The position numbers and the translations under genes are program-made. The notes below the pieces were generated by a model, which ran no database searches, was not told where the DNA came from, and saw only the letters and a program-made list of their open reading frames with translations. A stretch of DNA of 64,000 bases from Albophoma yamanashiensis (Eukaryota; Ascomycota; Sordariomycetes; Hypocreales; Ophiocordycipitaceae), in the NCBI GenBank assembly GCA_001600555.1, contig BCKH01000002.1, positions 310,001-374,000 of the forward strand, read 5' to 3'. Below, piece by piece: positions 53,806 through 64,000 of the stretch (position 1 is the stretch's first letter; every line of letters starts with the position of its first letter).

Positions 53806-55362
53806 CTAGCTTGAACGAACACTTCCAAACGTCCTCAAGCCGCCTCCTGCCGCCTTCCGCCGCGACGTCTCAACCTCCTCCAGGTGCAGCTTCGAGCCCT
53901 CGGCGAGGATGCGATCCCTGTGCCACGGGCCGGCAAACATGCCCTCAGGGTCGGCCACGTCGCGAACGCGCCGAAACTCGTCCAGGTCCTTGCCGTACAT
54001 GGCCTCGATTTCAGGCCGGTACGTCTCGAAATTCTTGGCCCAGTGCGGCCGCCCACCGAGATCCTTCATGAGCCACTCGAAGGCTTGGTAGTAGCGCTCG
54101 CGGCAGGGCGGGTCCTGCCAGTAGGGCCGGTACAGCGTCGCGTTGAGATACAGCGTCGGTCCATCCTCGACGGTGGGATCAAGGAATGGGCGGACGTTGG
54201 AGGTGAGGGTCGTGTCGCTGACCCGCACCTCGACCGGGGCGTGCACGTACAGGCCCTCGGCCGAGAAGGGGATGTTGTGAGGGACGTAGTCGGGGTCTTC
54301 GGGCGTCAGGTGGTTCAGCCAGGCGCTCAGTCGTCGAAGCGCCTCCGGGCCCTTGTGGAGCGGGATCGCCCATTCGTTGACGAACTGCGAGTAGAGACAG
54401 TTCATCAGCAACGCCTGGCGGCTGGGCTGGACGCCCGTCGTCGTCGAGCCGTTGCGGAAGCCGTACTGCATCCCGAAGACGAACCACTCGACCCAGGGAA
54501 GGATGCGCGGCGTGTGCTGCGCCAGGTACAGAAGGTTGTGGTACACGTAGTACCCCAACGGCCCGTCGTAGTAGCTCACGGGAGGGTCGACCTCGGGCTC
54601 CGTCGTCTTCTCGGCCTGCCACACCACGGCGCGCCTCGTGTAGGGGAACCACCAGACGCGGACAAACTCGCTCTGCGTCCACAGGTCACGCGGCCAGGCC
54701 TGAAACAGCTTGTAGTCGGTGTCGATGGTCTGCCGCCACTTGAGGGTGAAGGCCGGCACGGCGCGCAGGGTGACCTCGGTGATGATGCCGAGCGCGCCGA
54801 GCGACAGGAGCGCAGCGCGGAACAGCTCCGGGTTCGTGTCGGCGGAGCAGGACTCGGTGACGCCGCTGGCGAGGGTGATCTTGAGGGCGATGATGTCCTC
54901 GGACATGAGTCCGTGGCGCAGGCTGCTGCCGTGGGTGCCGGTGGATATGGCGCCGGCGATGGACTGCTGGTTGATGCTGCCCAGGTTGGGCATGGCCCAG
55001 CCGCGCTTCTCGAGCTCCTCGCACAGCGTGTACAGGCGGACGCCGCTCTGCACGGTGGCCACGCCCGTCTCGGCGTCGACGGCGAGCAGCCGGTTGAACC
55101 TGTCGAGGTTGATCATCCAGCTCGACGTGCAGGTGATGTTGGAAGGCGAGTGGCCGCAGCCGGTGGTGACGATGCGTCGGCGGCATCTCCGGGCGAGGGC
55201 GACGGCCTTCTCGACCTCGGCGAGCGACTCGGGCTGGATGTAGAGCTCCGGGAGCGAGGAAAAGGTGCGCGCCCAGGTGCGGTGGACGTGGCCGGTGGTG
55301 GCGCGGAAGGGGACCTTGCCGTCGCCGCGGCCCTGCAGCTCGGCGGCCACGAGAGGGTGCAT
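53806..55362 (-). CDS. ALO1: D-arabinono-1,4-lactone oxidase
   Basis: Last step of D-erythroascorbate synthesis: oxidises D-arabinono-1,4-lactone with O2, giving H2O2. In yeast it is bound to the outer mitochondrial membrane. Single exon, 518 aa, close to the 526 aa of yeast Alo1. The start MHPLVAAELQ leads directly into the family's FRATTGHVHRTWARTF. The FAD-binding PCMH domain carries GCGHSPSN with His71, the family's covalent flavin attachment site. It continues with a GSINQQSIAGAISTGTHGSS segment. The ALO C-terminal domain ends with the signature HWAK (about 440-443). A frame reaching further upstream lacks an ATG, so the start at 55362 is preferred. All key motifs are intact. It lies on the same strand as the ABC transporter and the nitrilase. 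Confidence 0.95.
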   Translation of the reverse strand: MHPLVAAELQGRGDGKVPFRATTGHVHRTWARTFSSLPELYIQPESLAEVEKAVALARRCRRRIVTTGCGHSPSNITCTSSWMINLDRFNRLLAVDAETGVATVQSGVRLYTLCEELEKRGWAMPNLGSINQQSIAGAISTGTHGSSLRHGLMSEDIIALKITLASGVTESCSADTNPELFRAALLSLGALGIITEVTLRAVPAFTLKWRQTIDTDYKLFQAWPRDLWTQSEFVRVWWFPYTRRAVVWQAEKTTEPEVDPPVSYYDGPLGYYVYHNLLYLAQHTPRILPWVEWFVFGMQYGFRNGSTTTGVQPSRQALLMNCLYSQFVNEWAIPLHKGPEALRRLSAWLNHLTPEDPDYVPHNIPFSAEGLYVHAPVEVRVSDTTLTSNVRPFLDPTVEDGPTLYLNATLYRPYWQDPPCRERYYQAFEWLMKDLGGRPHWAKNFETYRPEIEAMYGKDLDEFRRVRDVADPEGMFAGPWHRDRILAEGSKLHLEEVETSRRKAAGGGLRTFGSVRSS

Positions 55363-56743
55363 GGCGCCAGGTGTCCCAGCGCGCTCCTCTGCGCCGCGCC
55401 TGTTGCCTCTGCTTGGTGCTCGTCGGTGTGTAGAGTCGCAAGTCGAGTCGCAACGGCAGGGGATCGAACGATAATTATGCGCCGCACGTCGATAGTCGAG
55501 ATAAGATAGGCCTGGACCCACGTGGGAGGGGGGTCCCTCGGCGACGAAACTTGCCCGCGGAAAGCCGCTTGGGTCCGTCAAGTCAAGGCAGCTGGTGCCA
55601 TGAGGAGATGTTTTGAGGAGTTGAAAGTCGTCGGCGCATGGTGAGGGCCTTGCGCGGTCGACCCCGTCTTCGATTTGTCATGGGAAGCGGCCACCAACGG
55701 CCGGCGCGCAAACCTTCAGAGGGTAATTTTCTATCGGAATTGCGACATGCCGAGGGGCTAAGGGAAACGGCGTGTGCCTGCAGCGCCGATCCAGGGTCCA
55801 GAGCGCGCTAAAACAAGCCCCGTTGCGAGCCGCTCGACAGCACCAATGATGCCATTTGGTGCAACCACACACACACAACCACGAGGCTCAGGGTCAAGCG
55901 AAGCGATGCTGCGCAGCCAGGTTTGCGTTCTCGAGACAAACAGCACTGGCCTAGATTTTGGCACAAAGAGCTGCCCAAGAAGCTGCACAATTGAAACCTG
56001 ATATCAGCGGAATCTCCGGCAGGTCGTTGAACGCCTCCTCAGCCTCGATTCAACGTCCAGCTACCCTAGACCCCATATCTTGGCAATTAACGAAGGCGTT
56101 TTCACTGTTTCCTTGTGCCACCACGATTCAAATCGCATACAACATGGGTGAAGCGGAGAAAAAACTTCCTTTTGTTAGTGAGAGTCGGGCAGAGCCAGAA
56201 CCAGGGTTGTCAGCAGCCAAGTCTGAACAATTCTGCTAACCACCAACAGCTCAAGATCTCTTGGCAAGTCCAAGACCAGATCGGCTTGCCGCGATTCGTC
56301 TCCCGCTCCACATGAGAATACCCCACACCTTTTAACTGGAATGATTCCACGACAGTTCAAGTATCGCGCCCATAATGAGAACGACAATGCGACACATTGC
56401 TCACGTACGAAATAGGGAATGGCTACGCAGGACGTGCGTGACAGAGGCATCAGGGGTGTGGCACGGACTGCGAGATGCTGGCAAGTCCACGGCCAAGTCA
56501 TATCGTCCCCTCTTCGGAACCTTACGAGCACGAAAACACACGGGATGGTTGGTCAAGAGCATATATATCTTCATTGAATCGAGAGTCTAGTGGAACAAGC
56601 CAACTACACGAGGCCTCAGACACCAGCCTGCACACAAAGCCAAGCCTAACACCAAGGCCCCCATGGGTCGGGAAATACTGTACAGTGGCGGGTTGGTCCC
56701 ACCCAGGGCAAGGAAGCTCCCAGGCATCATGTGCCTGCGCCAG
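55363..56743. other. Intergenic
   Basis: About 1.4 kb between the nitrilase stop and the lactone oxidase start, both on minus. No frame with domains, no repeats of note. It contains the oxidase promoter and nitrilase 3' UTR. Confidence 0.55.
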
Positions 56744-58018
56744 CTACTGCTCCGCGGGCGGGAGAGGCTTTCCGAGGCCAAGGCGCTCGAGTGTGCTGGG
56801 AAACGTCTTGGGGTCCGCCGAGTTGGCGTCGACGATGTACGTCTTGGGCGTCTTGTCGACCAGCAGCCGGATGAGGTCGGGTCGCATATAGTGGCCGCCC
56901 TGTCCCCCGTCTCTGTCAGCACGCTCCTGCACTTCTCGAGCCAAAAAGGGCGGCTTCTGGGAACATACAAAGTCGGCGAGGCGCTTGGTGAGCAGGTTCT
57001 CGTCCAGGTCGATGTCGACGATGGTGATGCCGTCGAACGTCTTGGGCGGGTCCTCGACGGCGCGGAAGCCGTCGGGGCGGTAGATGCGCGCGAAGCCGTT
57101 GCCGATGAACGCGGCCTCGCCGTCGAGCGCCGCCTCGTCGTCCTGCAGGCGCTTGGGCAGGTTGAGACGCGCGCCCTCGCGGGTGACGACCTGCGACGGC
57201 GCGAGGGTCCACGTTCCCGTCTCGTAGGCGTAGGCGGGCGTGACGAGCTCCGACTGCACCTCGGAGATGTTGGTGTACGGATCCGGGTACTTGAGCGACG
57301 AGGCGGGCGGGTAGACGGGCCAGGCCGCGACGTGGATCTGCTCATTCTGGGCGCACGAGTTGGCCTTGAGGAAGGGGTTCATCTGCACGAGGCGTCAGCG
57401 GGACCGGCTCCGTTGAGCGACGCGGGGGATCTAGGCATGGACGGACATTCTCCCAGCAGTTGAGGTGGCCGAGGGCGCCAATCTCCGTCTCGACGACAGT
57501 CGTCAACGAGTCGCCGCTGCCTTCGCCGTAGCACAGACGCTCCACGTGGGTGGGCTTGATCTTGCGGCGGTGGTTGATGACGTCTCCCTTGGGGTCGATG
57601 ATGCACTGCGCAATGTACAGGCTGTTGCCGTCGCGCTCCGAGTAGCCCAGGGAGACGTAGATCTGGGCTTCCCGTGCGGCGCTGCGGATCCGGCGCATCT
57701 CATCCGAGTCGGGCCGCAGGCTGTTCATGTGGTAGTCCTTGAGAAGGGGCAGCGAGTCGGCGTAGTTGACGCGCCACAGCCAGTAGGGGTACCCGGGGAT
57801 CCCTAGGTTCTTGTTAGCGACTCCCGTCTTGTTCTGTTCCTCTACGGAGCGGGCACCCTCATCAACTCACAGACTTCGGGGAATGCAATCAGCTTGCAGT
57901 CCTTCTTGCCGGCTTCGAGGATCAAAGCAACCGTCTTCTGGACGCACTTCTCGAGGTCGAACCAGCCGGGTTCGGCCTGGACGCAGGCGGCCTTGTACTT
58001 GCGGATGGTGGCAGGCAT
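56744..58018 (-). CDS. Nitrilase superfamily enzyme, cyanide-hydratase-like
   Basis: Predicted cytosolic C-N hydrolase of 357 aa from four exons: 58018-57871, 57802-57447, 57382-56969 and 56899-56744. The catalytic triad is intact: Glu48 (IAFPEV), Lys130 (RRKIKPTHVE) and Cys165 (HLNCWEN). The start MPATIRKYKAACVQAEPGWFD is typical. The sequence around the nucleophile, CWENMNPFLK, is rebuilt across intron 2. It matches cyanide hydratases (HCN to formamide) rather than aryl nitrilases, which usually have CWEH. The oligomer-forming C-terminal region is short, with no long tail. An ordinary aliphatic nitrilase is the main alternative. Intron 3 (69 nt) keeps the frame open if retained, adding 23 residues between LADF and GGHYMRPDL. 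Intron 2 uses the weak donor GTCCGT. If the assignment holds, the role is cyanide detoxification or nitrogen release. Confidence 0.9.
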
Positions 58019-59238
58019 TGCGATGGCGGCTGCAGAGCTTCAGCAACGGAAGGTTTGTGTGGTATTAGATGGGCGAAGGGGATTGAGAGCTGGTGATGGC
58101 GAGCATTCTCAACAGAGTGCCGCTGCAGATGGCGCCTTATATAGTCCTCTTTCGAGGGCATTCTGCCTCCTCCTGCGCTCCGTGCATCCCTCTCTTGCGC
58201 GATATGCCTTCGATCAGACGATATGGAACAGCTCTATCCGTGGACGTCGGAGTCGCCTCGGAAAGCCAAGGTCGCGATGCTCACCCGGTCCTTTCCATTC
58301 GACGCGGGCTCGGAGCGACCCTCGTCTCCAGCGGAGCCGGCCGAGTGACAGCACAAACCAAAGAATACGATACCCATCAGAACCTCGGAGCCGGACGGCC
58401 CGCGCCGATTGCTACGCATGCATCTAAGCTACATGCTGCCGCCGGGAATCTGCGGCGCAGCGTACGGGGATCGTGGGGGAAAGGGGGCGGGAAACGTTTT
58501 CGCAACGACCCCAGCAGTCGGGACGTGGGAGCGACGGGCAGTTTACAGGTAGAAATCATGCCACTCCGGAGTCCCTCTGCAGGCCAGTCTGCATGCGAAC
58601 CGCAAAACGACGTCGGGATTGTGGATAAAGCTGATCCCGGGTGCGCGAGATGCCGAGACCGGCCGGCGTTCCATTGAGCACGAAGGCGCACTCGTGGATT
58701 GTGGACAGCGACGATCCGTCGCGAGGCGGGCCCTGGCGATGGGTTCGGATTGCTCGAAAGTTGATTCTGCTTTGGAGACGCCCTTCGCCGACCTGTTCAT
58801 CCCCGGGGCTGTGAAGGAGAGTCGAAGTTGTCGCCCACCCCTGCCTGCGCGGCCAACGTAATAGCTTTGCGAGACGCGCAGTTGTGCATTGTTTACCGGG
58901 GCAGCTGCGACCTAGGCGCTACTTGCAGCTCTCGAGCGAGACCAACGTCCGCCTCCCATTGGCACCTGCACGAGCAAGTAGGCACCGCCTTACTCATCTC
59001 GCATCACCAATTCATCACGCATGTCTTTGCCCGGGCTGGCATCTTAGTCGATGGCATCACCGTCGGCGGAAAATAGAATCTCAGCATCTCTCGTCCTCAC
59101 AGATGCCGGCGCGGCCCCACAGACTCCACACGCCCCTGGCGGTCGCAACGCCCCAACGCCGCCGTGCCCCGTCCACATCGTCCCGCACCATCTATATAGT
59201 TGCCAATAAGACGGTCGCTTTCAACAAGAACCACATCC
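58019..59238. other. Intergenic, upstream of the nitrilase
   Basis: About 1.2 kb between the nitrilase start (minus) and the tRNA gene (plus). No supportable protein gene. It contains the nitrilase promoter and the tRNA upstream region. Confidence 0.55.
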
Positions 59239-59310
59239 GCCCCCTTGGCTAAGTGGTATAGCGTGTCACTAGTAATGACAAGATCGTGTGTTCGATTCAC
59301 ACAGGGGGCA
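59239..59310 (+). tRNA. tRNA-Thr (anticodon AGU)
   Basis: 72-nt intron-less tRNA with a full cloverleaf. Acceptor stem GCCCCCT/AGGGGGC (59239-59245 with 59303-59309), discriminator A. D stem GCT/AGC. Anticodon stem TGTCA/TGACA with loop CTAGTAA, anticodon AGT at 59271-59273. Five-base variable loop. T stem GTGTG/CACAC with loop TTCGATT. The CCA end is not encoded, as in eukaryotes. The internal A box (about TGGCTAAGTGG) and B box (GTTCGATTC) serve as the Pol III promoter. Confidence 0.95.
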
Positions 59311-59317
59311 GAACTCA

Positions 59318-59324
59318 TTTTTTT
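59318..59324 (+). terminator. Pol III terminator of tRNA-Thr
   Basis: A run of seven T residues begins eight bases after the tRNA 3' end, as expected for RNA polymerase III termination. Confidence 0.85.
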
Positions 59325-61288
59325 GCCCTTGGCTGCGATTTTTTTGCCATTTTGGCATCTCGAGTTCGTCCACTCATGCATGTGCGCGGATTCGTGGTAG
59401 TAACCTTGGGTCGGGTGTTTCCGGCAGCGTCTGGCGGGGCGAGCTGCTGCTTGTTACGTACTCGTACCCAAAGACGCAATGAATCCGTTCCAGGTTCTTT
59501 AATTTTTATGCCTCAATGAGAGTCACAAGACTTCAATAGCTTTTGCCGTGGAAACGTGCCAAGCGAGCCTGTCGCGCGGAACGGCCGGCAAGGGCGTTCG
59601 AGACCTCTGGCGATCACCGAAGACCCCGTCTCGGAACCTTGATTCACGGCCCTGAATTATACTCTATGGCTTGAAGATTCAACAGCTCACGGCCTCGACG
59701 AGAGCCAATTGACCATGAGATATGGAGCCAGTATAGTAGAATGAGCCTCTGTTCACATACAATCATCTTCAGAAGGCATTCGAACTGCACGTCGACACGT
59801 CGCCAGCTTAATGTCCCATGGCGTCACAGCAACTGGAACAGCCAAGCGTGCCTGCAAACCATTTCACAACGCTGCTCTCACGAACAGCGCCACAGATGAT
59901 CGAGGATACCTATTCGAGCCAATTGCCGCGCAGGGTTCCCTTCTAGGATATGGTCGAGGACGAGTTCAAGGTCTGGCAGGTGTCTGGCCATAGTAATGAT
60001 TTCGCAGTATCCCTCGCGGGCTGTCCCATGCAAGATGTCGTCGATTTGTCTCTCTACGTACGCGTTGCTACCGTCCTTGAAGTCCATGATTGCTGTGTTG
60101 AATGTCGGATGGCCCTGACAAGGAGATTCGCAGTACAGCACACCAACGCCTCTCGACGCGACGCTCACTTGTAGTCCCTGACATGACTGTCCCTGCGAGC
60201 CCACGGGACAGGCGCCCAGCGCTAGTCCTGCTGACAGGTAGCTTGGTGCTGTTCGTAATATCCATGATACCAAGATAATTCCCCTTAAAGAAACGCTGCC
60301 CTGGGGGCACAATTGGGTTGCCTGAGGCACCCGCTGACGAATCAATACTCGTGAATTGGGGGGTTGGCGTGAGCGAGAAGAGCGGCAGAACTCTGCAGAG
60401 AGCGTCTCGCAACTTTACCAAGAAAGAGTATCCATGGTTCTCAAAAGAGTGCTATGCAGCCCTTTTCGCCTTGGATCGTCTACTTAAATCCTGCTTTTCC
60501 CTGTCTCTCTCTAGTCTCCGTTCCATGTCAATGTCAACCGCCATTTTAATTGTCTCTCGCCTTTTTGACAGGCCTTCCTTGGTCTGTCTAATTCTCGTCT
60601 GCCCTCTGTCCGAGTCAAACCCCAGAGCGGGGTGGAACGCCGCGATGGCGGCCACGCAGCACTACTGTGCGATCTGCAACGCGCTTTATCGTAGTCACTA
60701 CTCTTCCATGGTCTGGAGAGACGGTTGTTCCAGCGTTGCCTGGAGGTCACCCTGCTCGAGTGAAACTAACTGTCGATTCACCGCCCACTGAGCGACGTTG
60801 GCCGTTGAATGCACCTGCCTCTCACGACACCGTTGTTACATTTTAGCTTGGATACCGCCGTAAAATTGAGTCTTGTGTGTCGAGCGTGTCTGTCAGTGCT
60901 GCATATAAACAATTGAACTAACCTCCTCCAACTGCCGCCTCTGTCTTGAACCATGCGATTGTATCCCTAGCTCTGGGATAATGGAAATATGCAGTTCTGG
61001 GGTCTATGGCTACTCAGCCACTGAACTAGAACAATACAATACAAAGGCAGCACTGAGTGAATGCCACCTGTTGTTCAACTTTGACCTATTCATCGGCCCG
61101 TGAGTCAGTGAATGGTCTCTTCGATCACTGTCTAGCCACACAAGTATTTCGCAACAACTTCAAATCACATCCTTTTACTTCTTCTCTCCTTTACTTTTCA
61201 TCTCACAACTCTCACTATTTCTTCACACACGTAACAACCACCTTTGCAAACACTTCTACAAACACATCGACGCCTCAAGACGAGAAGA
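59325..61288. other. Intergenic
   Basis: About 2 kb with no firmly supported gene. One short minus-strand frame (60087-59878, 69 aa, starting MDFKDGSNAYVERQ) has protein-like composition and is reported as a finding. The right end, A/C-rich with TTCACAACTC-type leader DNA, is probably the 5' UTR of the small coiled-coil gene. Confidence 0.5.
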
Positions 61289-61708
61289 TGCCCAGCCGAA
61301 TGTATGCTCTCCCACATCTTCCACCCACGCTGCAGACCATGGGTACACCCAGAAGTCAAACACAGCAGGACGCTCAAAAGTAACGCGTCCCACAGCGAGG
61401 AGTCGGTCCAGAACGACCAGGACGTTCTCGCCCAGATCAGAGACTACATCGACCAGCTGCGCCAGTTCCTCGCCGATACTGTGATGTTGAGGAACCGCTT
61501 GGCCAGCAGAGAGGCGCAGATACGGGAGTAAGTTGCCCAATATTGATACGTTCACTTCATTCCGGCTAAAAAATGCCTTCTCAGGATGATGCAACGTCTC
61601 GAAGGGCTTGAAGCCCATTTTTTGAGCCAGATGGAGGAGGACGTGAACGAGGACGGAGACGAGGATGCAACCGGAGACGAGGGCGAGGGTGAGGGCGAAG
61701 GACGCTAA
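61289..61708 (+). CDS. Small coiled-coil protein with acidic tail
   Basis: 99 aa from three exons: 61289-61302, 61366-61527 and 61585-61708. Exon 1 holds only the ATG (context GAGAAGATGC) plus three codons and two bases. The donor GTATGC is good. The first acceptor is CAGCAG, so either AG gives a valid frame and the protein may be 98 or 99 aa. The middle, DQDVLAQIRDYIDQLRQFLA and then MLRNRLASREAQIREMM, is a clear amphipathic coiled coil across intron 2 (GA|GTAAGT..TCTCAG). The tail is almost wholly Asp/Glu/Gly (EDVNEDGDEDATGDEG). No signal peptide or domain known to me. Exon 1 is the least certain part. It is convergent with the urea transporter gene, with a 189-bp gap. Confidence 0.6.
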
Positions 61709-61897
61709 TATTGTCCGTTGGGAGAACGGGGGATACCCATGAGATCAAGAAGGGGCAGCATTTCGGCGCCTAGGAGAAACCGAATGAAAATGGAACTCAT
61801 TCATGAATGACAAACTCGATTTATTCATATTGTATCTTGCAAAAGTGCTCAGGGTATCGTAACTTCCAACACATCCATATCGCCGCATCAGCGCCGC

Positions 61898-64000
61898 CTA
61901 ACAGGTTTTGACATCGGGATCCGACTTCACCGGCGTCACAGTTCCACTCGACTCTGCCTTCTCGCCCTCCAGCACCGGCCGCGGCACCTTGCCTGTGCAA
62001 ATGGCTGTCACCACTCGCTTTAGCGTCGCTCGACTCTCCCAAAGCGGGTACAGGCCGACGGCGATGAAGGAGCTGAAGATCCAGATGATGCCTACGCTCA
62101 CCCAGCCCGTGAAGAACTTCTTGGAAAAGATGTAGCCCGTGCCGTACAGTGGCATGGGCCAGAGGACGAGGAATGACAGCGCCCTGTGAGAGGAAGTTAG
62201 CAGATGTGAGGCTGGGGGTATGAGTGGGGTGAGGCGACATACATGGTGATGGTGACGATGCATGCAACCCTGAATGCGCGCTTCAGCTTTCGCTGTTCCT
62301 CAACGAAGTTGGCTTCCTGAGCCAGCTCGAGCTCACGCTGCGCCTCGGGGTCCAGCCCAGAGCCTTGTAGGACGTCGTGGTCGTCTGCTTTGCGGATCGC
62401 CAGCATCGACTGCCAGTCGTACTTGTCAAAGCCAAAGATGAGGCACAGCACGGGGACGAAGATGAGTGGTGCCAGCAGCGCAGTCACGTTACCCGCAAGC
62501 ATGGGGTCGTTGGAGCCAGTGCATTCGATGTCGAGAGCGCCGCACGTCTGCTTCGCGGTGACGAGCCAGGCAACGATGGCGCAAGCGGTGCCGAGGATTG
62601 GTGAGAGCGTGGCGGCCCAACGGTTCTGACGGCTCCAGAGCAGCGTCAGGGTGGCGGGGATGACGGCCGCAGAGATGAGGACGCCCATGAGCAGGTACAG
62701 GTAGCCCATGGAGATGCCGTTGTACCACAGGCCGATGGAGATGCAGCAGATGACGGTAGAGTAGGCGACCATGCAGATGTGCGACATCCAGACGAGCAGC
62801 TTGCCGCTGGCGTCGGGGCGGAAGTAGGTGCGGTAGATGTCATAGGTGAAGATGGACGAGGTGGCGACGAGCTCCGAACTGAGGGCCGAGGTGACGGCCA
62901 GGAAGAGCATGATGAGCGTGGCGACGGCGCCGCCCTTGCCGAGGAGCGCGACGGCAGCGTAGGGCAGGGCCAGGCCGGCCGAGACCTCGGCCTCGGTCAT
63001 GCGGTTGGGGTACGTCGGGAAGCTCGGGCTGGACTCGAGGGCCAGCGCGGCCAGGCCCAGCGTCGTGGCCGTCAGCCAGGGGATGGCGAACCAGGCGGCG
63101 CCGCCCATGATGTAGCCAGGCAGGGCGTGGACGGGGTGGGCGGCAATGGCCTTGTTGTAGTAGCCGTTGTCGAGGAAGACGGTGCCGAAGTTGCCGACGA
63201 TGTTGATGACGAAGAAGATGGCGCCGCCCTGCGACTGCATGGTCAGGTAGCTGCCGTCCTTGTTGCCGTCGACGGGGTGCGCCTTGGCGGCCTCGACGAG
63301 CAGGTCGTAGACGGCCGACGGGCTGCCGAGGACGTCCGAGGTGGCGTAGGTGGTGAGGGCGAAGATGATGATGATGATGAGCACGACAAAGGTGTGGATG
63401 TAGTCGGTGATGAAGGTGGCCTTGAGCCCGCCGAAGAAGGTGTAGGCCACAACGGGGATGGGCATGAGGAAGATGGCGGCCACGGTGTGGACGCCGGTCA
63501 AGGCGTTGATGGTGGCGGCGCCGCCGACGATGAGCATGAGCGACACGAGCACGTTGGTGCAGACGCCGAAGCCGATGAAGGTGAAGTGGGCGGGCGCGCC
63601 GTACCGGGCCTTGATGGCCTCGAGGAAGGTGTGGGCGTTGGGGGCGCGCTTCTTGAGGGTGATGGCCAGCGTCGCGAACAGCAGGATCTGGACCGTCGCG
63701 CCCGACGCGTACCAGAAGGGGCCCGAGACGCCGTAGCGGTAGCACACGCCCGAGCTCTGGAGCAGCGTCGCGGCCCAGGTCCACGAGGAGACGACGGCCG
63801 AGGCGACGAGGCCCGACTTGACGGTGCGGCCGGCCGTGTTGAACATCTCCGACGTCTGCACCTCATTGTTGAAGCGCTTGAGGATGTGCGTGAGGGTGAT
63901 CTGGTTGGACGTGTTCAGCAGGGCGCAACGCGAGGGATGCGAGAGGGGCCGTCATCTCACCATGAAGACGGCAAAGGCAAGGCCCACGCCGAGGACGATG
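61898..64000 (-). CDS. DUR3: DUR3-like urea/polyamine symporter (5' end outside window)
   Basis: Plasma-membrane solute:sodium symporter family transporter, taking up urea (and polyamines in yeast) with protons. The window holds the last 661 codons in three exons: 64000-63961 (continuing beyond the edge), 63900-62243 and 62183-61898. The joins give GVGLAFAVFM-ITLTHILKRFNNEVQTSEMF and ITM-ALSFLVLWPMPLY in phase. The conserved SSS core is present: MFNTAGRTVKSGLVASAVVS, then WTWAATLLQSSGVCYRYGVSGPFW across the window's best-preserved helix pair, and FGGLKATFITDYIHT. About twelve hydrophobic helices can be counted. The C-terminal tail is polar and Ser/Thr/Pro-rich, a likely regulatory segment. 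In fungi DUR3 genes are usually under nitrogen repression, but GATA sites cannot be judged because the promoter is outside. It ends convergent with the small coiled-coil gene. Confidence 0.93.

Noticed and set aside
53884..55509. 541-aa plus-strand frame opposite the lactone oxidase
   Set aside because: Antisense shadow of a GC3-rich gene with all ALO motifs on the minus strand.

Overview
The window is nuclear DNA of a filamentous ascomycete. The signs are short spliceosomal introns (about 50-100 nt, GTRNGY donors, CTAAC/CTGAC-like branch sites), strongly GC-ending codons, and protein families typical of Pezizomycotina: a Zn2Cys6 regulator, an ABCC transporter, a GH31 alpha-glucosidase, a fungal patatin-like protein and a DUR3-type urea symporter. 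The overall look fits Sordariomycetes, probably Hypocreales, but I cannot name a species. Exon models were built by hand. For every spliced model the exon lengths sum to a whole number of codons. The DUR3-like gene is cut by the window end, and the N-terminus of the coiled-coil gene is unresolved.

Layout. 1-14.4 kb is gene-poor: one bZIP factor (minus, 7.4-8.4 kb) sits between about 7.4 kb and 6.0 kb of DNA with no supportable gene, rich in G-runs and simple repeats. 14.4-18.8 kb holds three genes of basic metabolism: a PUS9-like tRNA pseudouridine synthase (minus), a divergently transcribed hotdog thioesterase (plus) and a Gfo/Idh/MocA oxidoreductase (minus). 19.3-27.4 kb holds a small candidate ORF, a 714-aa Zn2Cys6 transcription factor and a patatin-like protein whose nucleophile position is Gly, all on minus. 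30.6-39.5 kb holds a caspase-like/C2H2 zinc-finger fusion (plus, head-to-head with the patatin gene), an LCCL-domain membrane protein (plus) and a secreted GH31 alpha-glucosidase (minus). 39.5-44.4 kb is gene-free but carries eight copies of the palindrome TACATGTA. 44.4-64 kb holds a low-complexity/coiled-coil protein (plus), a 14-exon ABCC full transporter, a D-arabinono-1,4-lactone oxidase and a cyanide-hydratase-like nitrilase (all minus), a tRNA-Thr(AGU), a small acidic coiled-coil protein (plus), and the 3' part of a DUR3-like urea transporter (minus) that runs off the end.

How the genes may relate. No biosynthetic cluster is evident. The most notable block is the head-to-head pair of a patatin-like pseudoenzyme and a caspase-fold/zinc-finger protein. 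Both are effector-type folds, one apparently without its nucleophile and the other with an intact His-Cys pair. A same-strand run of ABCC exporter, lactone oxidase and cyanide-hydratase-like nitrilase, with a urea permease beyond it, could reflect stress and nitrogen metabolism, but that is inference.
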